DNA of 64,000 nt. It comes from Latrodectus hesperus. Lineage: Eukaryota; Arthropoda; Arachnida; Araneae; Theridiidae. The position numbers and the translations under genes are program-made. Shown one piece after another: positions 54,961 to 64,000 of the stretch (positions are counted from its first letter, which is position 1; the number at the start of each line of letters is the position of its first letter). Below the pieces are notes generated by a model, which saw only the letters and a list, made by a program, of their open reading frames with translations, did not search any database and had not been told where the DNA came from. The stretch covers positions 6,767,078 to 6,831,077 of the forward strand of contig CM075856.1 of assembly GCA_037975125.1 (NCBI GenBank), in the 5' to 3' direction.

Positions 54961-55691
54961 ATATTTCTTCATTTTTCTATATTAGTTTTTCTGAATATGT
55001 TTATTAACATGAGTAGATAATTTAAGAGAATCATAGAACATTCCAACAAGTGGATGTCATATGAAGTTGATATCTTAATTCAGAAAACACATTTTGTTAT
55101 TATTGTAGTATTCAAGTGGCATATTACTTAGTTAAACATTTTTTTTTGAATTTAAATTTTTAATTGCAACATTTAGCGATATATTATTCGTATATAACTT
55201 CATTAAATTTTCAATTTATAATGGAATTTAAATTAAATGTTGAATATTGGTTGTATTTAATATTAAAATGATGGATATAGCACAAACACTCATAAAATAA
55301 ATTTTGAAATTTTAGTTAGTTTTCGCAAATAGAATTTTTTATTTTTTGATGATATGCTGGCAGTTTTCGTTGTGACGTGAAAATCACCAAAAATAAGCTA
55401 CTTGTTTAGCTGAGCATTGTAAATGATGTTACAAATTTTATCCTGACTAAGTGGCGATATTTGAAACATATCAGAACTTAATAACGAATTGGAATGCATA
55501 TTATATAAAATAGTTTTATTTGTAATAATAATAAAATCAGTTCCATATTAATTAAAATTTTTATTTATAAAACTAATCATATAAACTGAAATTGTTATTT
55601 GTGTCCTTGAATTTCTCTATTATTTAAATAAAACTCCAATACGATTTTTTATAAGTTTTACATCAATTGTAATTTCTTTTTTTATTTTTAG

Positions 55692-55813
55692 AATCTATCA
55701 TTGTTTGAGTTCACGAGTTTTAAATGACCAACTTGCTTCATTATTATGCGAGTATAATGCCAAGGAAATGTAAAATATTGCCATCTGCCAAGCAAATAAC
55801 ATTGCAAGATGAA
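55692..55813 (+). other. Candidate exon, low confidence
   Basis: A pyrimidine-rich acceptor (AG at 55690-55691) and a consensus donor (GATGAA-GTAAGT, junction after 55813) bracket 122 nt. From an ATG at 55724 the last 30 codons are open to the donor; the part upstream has stops. The block also appears to be another diverged member of the local repeat (tgacc anchor at 55725). No family match is known to me, so it may be chance or a non-coding exon. Confidence 0.25.
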
Positions 55814-56968
55814 GTAAGTTATGTATAATACATATCCAGATACATATTTATAAAATAAGACTTCTTGTAGTCTAAGTATCACTTACTATAAAGAAAACCC
55901 AAATATCGATAAAAGGTACTGCACACTTTTATATTCAGTATCAAATTCTACATTAAGTTTTATAAATTTAATTAACTTTCATTTAGTATGCTAGAAAATA
56001 TATATTTGAAATTATTTCTTTGAATTAAAAATTGCAGAACTCCTTAGTTTTAAATTTGATTTCTTGTTGTTAACGGACAACTTTTGCGCTCGATATTGTC
56101 TATCCCGTAATCGCCTTCTTACGTCTTTTGAAAATAAAAGAAATTCTCTAAGTTTTTCTTAGAGCATTTTCACAAACTTTAAATCAAATAATTCTTGTTC
56201 GTTATTAAAATTGACTGAAAATATTATTTTTCCTCAGCATTCTTATTTAAATTTTATGAATTTTACTTTTAAAATTGCATTATATTGGTAGGAGTTAATT
56301 GAATTTGTTTAAAGTTTATAGAAAAAAATGACATGCGTGTAAAAATTCCTTCCTGAATAACAAGGAGAAATAAGTTAAATTTGTGAAAACAAATGCCGTT
56401 GTTTCTTGAAAACCCCTCTATTATATTTTAAAACGTCATTTATTCTATGGCATTCTTTAATAAATAAGAAAATATTTATTAGTTAATTTTATTAAAGATT
56501 TGTTATGCTTTAATAAAAGAGGGAATACGTACTGGATAGAGTTGGTGTCAATAGTAATGTTCAACATTTTTAAATTCAGTTTAAAAAAGTTGTGCACAGA
56601 ATTCTTGATACATAATAGCTACTAGTTTAGAAAGGTTACCACAAAACAAATTAAAATTAGTAGACAATTAGTATTTGAAAAATGGAAAATAAAAAAAAAA
56701 CAATTTAATACCAGAGTCGGATTGAGTAATTTATCAATATTAATAATACGAGAGGATGTAATTTGATGATAACAGCATTAAAAGTTTTCATTGTATTACT
56801 TCTATTTAAAGTGTAAAAAAATTATAAATGATAACTAAAAAACTAACATTTCTAAGTTGTTTATTAATATAATTATACCATATATATTTTTCCATAAATG
56901 TATATATAATTTTTTTTTAGGAATATTTTACATTTAAGCCTGAATTCATAATCATGAAGCATTAAGTA

Positions 56969-58255
56969 CAAGGGCGAGTCAAATGAAAGTGAGCCAATGC
57001 GAATATATGACAAACAGAGTACTTTATTTAAAAGTAGTCTCCATGAACATTGAGACATTTATCCCATTGACAAATGAGGCGCGTGATACCCGTCTCATAA
57101 AACTCCTTGGGCTGTCAATTCAAAAAGTCTGTAACCGACTCCTTCACGGTGGCGTCCGACACGAATCTGGTACCCTTCAGATGTTTTTTCAGTTTCCCGA
57201 AAATGTGAAAGTCGCAGGGCGACAAATCTGGGCTGTATGGAGGATGTTGCAGAGTGTCCCACTTGAACTTTGCCAGTTATGTCTTAACCACATCAGCGAC
57301 GTGGGGACGAGCATTGTCGTGTAGCAAGATCACACCATTCGTCAATCTTCCAGGTCGTTTGTTCTTGATTGCGACACGCAGCCGATCCAGCGTTGTACAA
57401 TATCGCGAACTATTGATAGTCTCTCCACGTTTAGCAAATTCAATCAGTAATGGCCCCTGACGATCGGGAAAAAAGTCAATAGCACCTTTCCCGAGGAAAT
57501 GACAGCCTTTGCTTTCTTCGGGGATAGTGAATTCAAATGTTTCCACTGTAAGCTTTGCCGGCGTGTTTCAGGTTCGTAGTGGTGGCACCATGATTCGTCT
57601 CCGGTCACAACTGCAGGTAAGAAGTCGTCACCCTCATTGTGATACCGGATGAGATGAGTTAAAGCAGCGCCGGACCTCTCCGTCTTCTGGCGGTCGTTCA
57701 AAATCTTGGGCATCCATTGAGCACACAAAAGCCGATAACCGAGATGATCATGAATTATGGTGTGAACCGAACCGTGACTGATTTTCACACACTCTGCCAG
57801 TTCATCGATGCTTATCCTCCGTTCTTGTCTAACCTGCTCATCAACCTGTGCAATTGTGTCGGGGATGATTGCAAGGTGGCTTTGGTCCGGTCTTGGATCG
57901 TCTTTGCAACTTTCACGTCCTTCTCTGACCCGTTTGCTCCAACGTTTCACAGTGGCCAATGCGATGCAATGTTCACCGTACACAGCAGTCATACGGCGAC
58001 TAATTTCATATTGGGAAACACCTTCAGCTGTCAAAAACCTGACCACACCACGCTGTTCCTCTTTTGGAGGGTCCATTATGTCACGTTACCGTCTTCAACC
58101 CAGTGTAAGAGCGCCTTAAAGAACTTTAACCTCACATTTTCGCGCCACTTTCGTAAATGAAGGCTGTCTCTGTGCTACGCGCATGCGCCGCAGATGATGG
58201 ACCGAACCATTCTTGCTGAGGAGGGGTTGGCTCACTTTCATTTGACTCGCCCTTA
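56969..58255 (-). mobile_element. mariner transposon, complete ends
   Basis: A 1,287-bp element has 29-bp terminal inverted repeats that differ only at the outermost base (YAAGGGCGAGTCAAATGAAA and on). It is flanked by TA at 56967-56968 and 58256-58257. The paralogous segment at 53593 supplies the empty TA site, which confirms both boundaries. Length, repeats and target match the irritans-type mariners of arthropods. It is G+C-rich relative to its surroundings, as expected of a recent arrival. The transposase inside is broken, so the copy cannot move itself but could be mobilised if matching transposase were supplied. Confidence 0.96.
57028..58076 (-). pseudogene. mariner transposase pseudogene
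   Basis: The minus-strand ATG at 58076 opens a mariner transposase. An N-terminal helix-turn-helix region (VVRFLTAEGVSQYEISRRM, ATVKRWSKRVREG) is followed by the second DNA-binding part ending ISHGSVHTIIHDHLGYR. The catalytic domain has the first Asp in VVTGDESWCHHYEPE, the second in LLHDNARPHVA and the third in YSPDLSPCDFHIFG, at DD34D spacing. The frame is lost by a single-base shift near 57470, inside the LLTFF-DRQGPLL region. A TAA follows after ADVVKT, and a TGA interrupts before QPKEFYE near the C terminus. The expected stop is at 57028-57030. Full length would be close to the family's usual 345-350 residues. All three catalytic Asp codons survive, so decay is limited. Confidence 0.95.
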
Positions 58256-58899
58256 TAATTTAAAGCTCAACTCCTACAAGAAGCAAGAGTTTTTCAATAA
58301 GAAGGTATTATACAAATATTTTCGAAAGTTACTTTAAAATATTACCGCAATAATTTAAATACAGAATTGAAAATTTTTCAATTTACTTAAAAAGATAATT
58401 TCTCTACAAATTGTGCTTACTTAAATATTAATCTAAATATTACATTTTAACTGGTTTAATATTATTGAAGCAACAATATATATGTAACTTAATTTAATTG
58501 AAAATATTATTTAAAATTTATGAAGTTACAATTGAAAATAAAATATTTGTACTCTTTTAAATCAATTTCTATTTTTGACATCTAATTATTTAAAATTGCA
58601 TTAATAATACTTTTCTGTTTTCAGAGTCAAATTATTCATTTAGAAATAAAATTTAAAATCATTTATCTAAAAATTATCATTATTTTAAAAGTTAAAATAT
58701 TGTAATTTAAAAGTCTAGAGTTTTTCGAAAATAATAACATTTTCTGAATAAAGAACACTAAAATGTAAATGATATATAATGACTCTATGAATATACTTCA
58801 ATAATTTTTTTCTTATTTTCAAGACAAAACATATCAAGCTTGTTACATATTTATCTAAACGAACGAATGACCTTTGTTATCATTGTATAAGTTTGTAGG

Positions 58900-61030
58900 A
58901 AGGTTATTTTTGTTGACAGTTTATTTGGTAGAAAGAAAAAATAAATATGCACACGGCTTAAATTGGAACAGGTAATAACTGTTATCTATAATTGAATTTT
59001 ATTTCATGAATCATTTACCATGTTTTAGGACCATTTGAAGAATTTAATTTAATTTAAAAGGATTTTTATCCAAATGCTTGAAAAATCTTTTAAAATTAAG
59101 AAATATTTTCTACTTTTGTAGTAGTTTCAATAAGTGACTTAAAATCTAGATTAATAAGTTTATTTGTAAAATTTTTTGTGTGTTCTAAATATTTGCTAAA
59201 ATTCTATAATATTTTCCAGATTAACTGAAACTGTCTCATATTTTAGTATGATGGAATAATAATGCTTTCTATAAACAAATTTTCTGTATAGAAATGTCAA
59301 TTTTTATCACATATTTTATTGATTGGATATAAAAACTGTTTGTATTGACATCCTCCTTTAGGGAATTATTGATATCCTATTTCACGGTTCTTGTTAGATA
59401 TAAAAATTTCTTAATCTTTGACCAATTATTAATAATACATCAACATTAAAATAATTTGTAAATTATTGGAGCTTAATTATTAAACATTTAAATAATTATC
59501 TAAAGTGAAGAAATATTTACTAAAAATGTTTCTTATTATTTCAATAATAAAAAATTGAATTTAAGAATTTTACCTTCATTTTAATGGAATTTAATAAAGA
59601 ATCAAGTGTATATTATCATTACCTTCATTTTGAAATTACTTAATTAACATAATATTTTTTTATTAATCAAATTCTACATTAAGATACTGAAAATAATCTA
59701 GAAAATTAAATTTTATTTTTAATATCAAGAATTTATTTCTTTCCTCTTGATGTAGTTATATGCTTCAAAATGCTAATGATTAATTATTCTGTTTTACAAT
59801 TTTAAACAATAATAATTCCTTCCAGTTCTAAAAAATAACTAATTTTCAAATGTATAACAGTAGAAAGAAATTACTTGCATTTTTTCAACAAATTAGAATG
59901 TTTAGATTGTTGATCAATTATTAATAACATTAATAACCTTGCAAATTCAAAAATGCTTTTTGTAAACATTATTTTACAGTTTCTATATAAGTAGAATCTC
60001 CAATAATAACTTTATTATCATTCCTTTTAGTAATAAATAACTGAAATTCCACTATGCATATTAAAATACCTGATTTTTGATCAGCAAATAAGGATAGTTT
60101 TCCTATACAATAGTAGTTAAAAGAATGATCAACATAACATAATTTATCAGTCATTTAATTCTAACAATCAATGCTGTTTTGTTTTCTTTAACATTGCAAA
60201 GGATGGAATTTTCTTTACGAAATATGAAAAGGATTGTATTACTTATTTTCTTATTACCCATTGATTAAAAGCAACTATAAAATATTTTTAATTAAAATAA
60301 CTGTAAGGCTTTAGTTCAAAACTACCAGCGGAGATTCTTTTTTATTAATTTTTTATATACTTTAAAGATTTCAGATACATAATAAGAGCAGTTTATAAAT
60401 GTTCAATAGGCAGAAAAATTTTAATTTTTTTATAAGTAAATCTATGTAATTTTTGCCACCAAAAATACATCTTAAGGTAAATTAAAAATTTTCAACTTCA
60501 TTTAAAATGTAACAGGCTCTTAAATATTTTTGCATGCCACCTTTAATCAATCACTGAAGACATATTTATGTCAATAGAAAGACAAAGAACCATCAACTGC
60601 TTTTAAGGAGATTCCACAGAAGAATTGTTTATAAACCTTCGCCTATGTAAAAAAAATATCATATTAAATTACTTTGTCTGCAAGAAAAACTTATAATTAG
60701 TTTATAAAATAAACTACTTTCATCGCATTCATAATTAAATAGTATGTCTAAATATAATACAGAAAAGATACTTTCATGAGAATAGTTATTGGTGGATTAT
60801 TAAGTATGACACATGTAACATTTTAATAGAATTAGCTAGTTTATATTTCTTAAAAAAACATAAATTTATAAAACATAATTTGAGCACATTTTGTAAATTA
60901 AAATTAATCTTTATAAAGATTGCTTTAAATTTTATCTCTTCAATATTTTCTTTCAATATTATGCATTTATTCAACTAAATTCAAAAATAACATTAAACTT
61001 GTTTTACATTTTGATCATTTTTTAAAAATA
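58900..61030. other. A+T-rich DNA, no gene seen
   Basis: Nothing recognised in either strand. Confidence 0.6.
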
Positions 61031-61031
61031 T

Positions 61032-61336
61032 TGTAGCGAAAATTATTCCTTCCGATCAATGACTTTGTGGCTCAGACAGTAAAGCATCGGACTCGTAAGC
61101 CAGAGGTTGCGGGTTGAAAAGCAAGCGATGCAAATTGCATTAGAATTTATTTCTGTTTGCTATGTTAGTTATGCAAATTCATGTAAATTTCAGTTTCCAA
61201 ATATCTGCGGACCTTCCAAGTCTGGAAGGTTCTGAAACTGTATATAAGTAGCGACTGATTAGATTTAATAATAATAAAATATTGATTTAATCTTGAGCGC
61301 TTTCGTTTCCATTGGCTTTACTTCATCTACGCGACA
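61032..61336 (+). mobile_element. Possible solo LTR
   Basis: The block begins TGTAGCG and ends CGCGACA, an imperfect inverted pair of the kind that bounds LTRs. Inside are a short stem (accttcc/ggaaggt, about 61211-61230), a TATA box in tgtatataagtagc (about 61240), an AATAAA-type signal downstream (about 61275) and a G+C-richer tail, in the usual U3-R-U5 order. No target duplication was found. A tRNA-like segment sits in the first third, which is unusual and weakens the call. Confidence 0.35.
61062..61120 (+). repeat. tRNA-like segment (SINE head)
   Basis: A box in gtggctcagacagtaaagc and a B-box-like gcgggttgaa are correctly spaced around a ctcgtaa anticodon-like loop. The acceptor stem does not pair, so this is a SINE head or a tRNA relic, not a working tRNA gene. 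Confidence 0.45.
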
Positions 61337-61339
61337 TTA

Positions 61340-62700
61340 TGTTTTGTTTTGTTTCGTGTAGTTATGATGCTGAAATTTAGTTGAAGTGACATGTTTAAAT
61401 AAATTCCTAGCAGTTTAATGATTGATTTTACCAAAGATAATAGAATTTATGGAACACTTTTGGATTTTTTATTAAAAATTGATAAATAGAGAGGAATTCA
61501 TGGTTGGTAGTGATATGCAATCTAAATGGCGAAATATTAATATATTGATAAATTTTTCTTTCACATATAAAGGACATGGATTTAATATAGAATATTTATC
61601 TTTCACTTCACAATTTTTTTTCAACATGAAATGGCTTAAAAGAGATAGATTTTAAGAGTTGAAACAATAAGAGAATAATGTAAAGCTTGATTGTTTAAAT
61701 GTCAATTTTTCTTTCATAAAATTTTGTATAATTGTGACACTTGTTGTTATTCCGAGCTAAAAGAAATTCGCTCCTTCTGCATAGCGCATGCGCAGTAAAG
61801 CTTAAAATGTTTTAATAATAGCTGCTTACATCTTATATGCAGTAACTAGGAGAGAAAGTTTTAAATTTGAGACAAAATTGGTATATATATATAAGGGAAA
61901 ATAGAATATGGTTAAATAACTAACACCCTACAAAGATATATAAATCTGGAAAACATTTAGGTAAAACACAGAAATAATTATATTATTTAGAAAAATTTCA
62001 CTCTTTATAAATTACAACAATTTTGGTTAAATATATTTATATTATTCTGAATTCCCTTAAACATAGTCGAACTTAATTTGTACAATATTCAATGAGACTT
62101 AATAGCAAAAGTAAAAACTGATAATTGTAGTAAATAGTTGCCTGATAATTGATAATACTTTTGTTTGTTCAACCGAAGATAAAATTTGCGATTTCTTTTT
62201 TCGCTGGTGAATGCTGTCGTTTTTGAAAATAACATTAATAAATCCAAATGATTTCATTCAAAAATCAAAACGCTATATATTTGAGATGTACAACATACCT
62301 AACATTTATTTTTTTATAAAAAACTCTAGGGTATTGTACATTAACATTTATGAGAAGTAAAACGACCCAAATAATTACATTTGCTCTTGCTGTATTAAAT
62401 AATTCTGCTTATCTACCAAAAATTCAATAACTCCAAGCATAACCAGAAATACTTGTTATAGCTGAGAAAACATTTTAAACCGTAGATTTCATTTGAATAA
62501 ATCCTTATGCTAAACAAACATAAAATGACCTGTAAGCAAAGCAATGATTCCTGTATATTCACACAATTTTGAGAAATAACTATATTCTCCAATGTGCAAG
62601 AGAGCTTCAGGAAATAAGTTCATCTGATTTTTTTATGGTTAAACTTATTTAGATTATTTTTAGATTCAGATACTAGAATTGAATATCTATAATTATCAGA
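61340..62700. other. A+T-rich DNA, NRF-1-like site at 61784-61793
   Basis: GCGCATGCGC at 61784-61793 is a perfect NRF-1-type palindrome in a small GC-richer patch, with no exon recognised beside it. The rest holds nothing recognisable. Confidence 0.5.
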
Positions 62701-62704
62701 GAAT

Positions 62705-62800
62705 AATAGTTAGTACTTTGATTCTCACTTCAACAATTCGCGAGTTCGATTCCCGCTATGGGCAAGGCTGTTTGTAGTAGCACAAATCAATTTATTAGTC
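62705..62800 (+). repeat. SINE fragment
   Basis: A plus-strand head of the 34126 family: gttagtactttgattctcac, then the B box in gcgagttcgattcccgc, then the diagnostic gctgtttgtagtag. It is truncated after that. Confidence 0.6.
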
Positions 62801-64000
62801 TTAAATTTTCTGAATTTCTGATAAAGTTTTAATCATAAGAAGCATATAATTAAAAAATCCTAATTAATTAAATAACAGGCACCACAGTACAGAATAAATT
62901 ATTTAAAGTGTAACACAAGGTATAGAAAGAAAACTCAACATTCTTTCCCTAATAGCAGTTATGAAAGAATATTATATTTAAATTTCATATAATGCATAAA
63001 AACTGGCTTTTGCATATGAAACTTGCGATTCAAATAATAAAGTAATGTTTGATGACAAAAAAATGTTGCAATTAATTCATAATTAAGGCGAATATTTAAT
63101 TATAAATGTAATTTTGTATAAAAAATCATTTATGAATTTATTATAAATAAATGTAGGATAACCAAACTAGAGGTGTATATTTTAATTTCCTACATTAAGC
63201 ACTTTTCAAAGAACAAATACTGTCAGGGTTTGAAAGAACTCTCTATTCCTTATTGAACATCATTAAGTTTATTTAACACTAAGTTATATATACTTGAGGT
63301 TTTAAAATTAATGTTAAATTCGTGAATGACCACACCCTTCCTTATTGAACATCTGTTAGTTTATTAAACAGGAAAATTATACCTGAGGTTTTAAATTAAT
63401 GTCGATTATAAGCAAATCAGCCGCAATTCGGATCTTAAATATAACATATACAGTAGGAACATACTTATCTGAGGTGATGCAACTTTAATAAATACTTTCA
63501 TTTTTAGGTCTCTTTTTTTCAATAAATAAAATGAGTAAAGTTTTTTTGAGCAACTACATCAACACTTGTTATATAAATAAAGTTTAATATTTTATTAAGC
63601 AAAGTAAAGAGTTAATGAATAACCTATCAATTTTTCCAGCTTTTTCCGAATTAAAATTAAATTATTATGTAAATGAAGATGACATTTCTTTCGATTTCAT
63701 TTCAATGCACATGCGCTTCCCAAAATTAATCTGATATAAACAGAATGGTTTGCAAAATATACTTATCTAAAATTTCCTTTAATGGATTATAAAAGTTATG
63801 TTATCTTCTTGAACTTCTTACAAAGCAGCGAAAAAACTGACATTCTCTCCCTACTACGTATTTAATCTACTACAAGAAAAGTACTATATGGTTTATAGTT
63901 ATTCGGTTGAGAGCTCTTAAGTATTGAAGAATACTCTTATTTTAATAGGTACGTACACAATGAAACAATAGAATGTTATCTAATAGTTGTTAATTCATGC
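62801..64000. other. A+T-rich DNA, imperfect duplicated phrase
   Basis: A phrase around ccttattgaacatc recurs at about 63248 and 63341, followed in both cases by tagttta/aagttta and later cttgaggttttaaa/cctgaggttttaaa, so a local duplication of roughly 95 bp is likely. No gene seen. Confidence 0.5.

Larger units (their letters stand above)
56480..58895. repeat. Duplicated segment, copy 2 (filled site)
   Basis: This is the counterpart of 53070-54228, offset by about 3.4 kb once the 1,289-bp insertion (mariner plus duplicated TA) is removed. The segment therefore duplicated before the mariner landed in it. Confidence 0.85.

Noticed and set aside
57717..58160. Plus-strand open frames of 147 and 103 codons over the mariner
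   Set aside because: Antisense shadows of the mariner transposase gene.
61062..61130. Working tRNA gene
   Set aside because: A- and B-box-like sequences are present but the acceptor stem does not form.

Overview
This is an A+T-rich, gene-poor stretch of a eukaryotic nuclear genome, almost certainly an arthropod and probably a spider or other arachnid. The basis is the mix of repeats: an irritans-type mariner, a Tc1-like element, tRNA-headed SINEs, a Jockey-like LINE, a second LINE 3' end with an (AAC)n tail, and long (TA)n tracts. The species is an inference; nothing diagnostic, such as a host gene I can name, is present. No complete intact protein-coding gene was found. Most long open frames are noise in A+T-rich DNA or antisense shadows of transposon relics.

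Layout. 0.6-2.1 kb: a decayed Tc1-like transposon with recognisable terminal inverted repeats. 2.9-4 kb: a SINE head and a decayed Ty3/gypsy integrase. 6 kb: a well-bounded SINE with target-site duplications. 6.4-15.5 kb: A+T-rich DNA with four long (TA)n tracts, a hairpin at 7.8 kb and another well-bounded SINE at 15.1 kb. 17-25 kb: mostly unique A+T-rich DNA, plus a small tandem array at 23-24.5 kb whose copies end in splice-donor-like sequence and which contains a perfect 37-bp inverted repeat. 25.6 kb: a truncated LINE 3' end. 28-32.6 kb: three tandem copies of a unit of about 1.5 kb, each holding three diverged CCAACCAAT-containing sub-blocks. 32.8-36.2 kb: a long decayed Jockey-like LINE with a SINE inserted in it. 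37.7-48.2 kb: SINE relics, the longest (TA)n tract (about 160 bp) and a GC-richer unassigned island at 42.5-43 kb. 51.6-52.1 kb: a THAP zinc-finger exon or pseudogene on the minus strand, with a compact cluster of X-box, ETS, CRE and CCAAT motifs just upstream. 53-58.9 kb: an old local duplication; one copy carries a complete but inactivated mariner, the other preserves the empty TA target. 61 kb: a possible solo LTR with a tRNA-like segment inside.

The genes do not form a pathway. The window is best read as intergenic or intronic DNA shaped by transposon insertion and local tandem duplication. The items most worth follow-up are the THAP exon with its upstream motif cluster, the 28-32.6 kb CCAAT array, the perfect hairpin at 23.3 kb, and the filled/empty mariner site pair.
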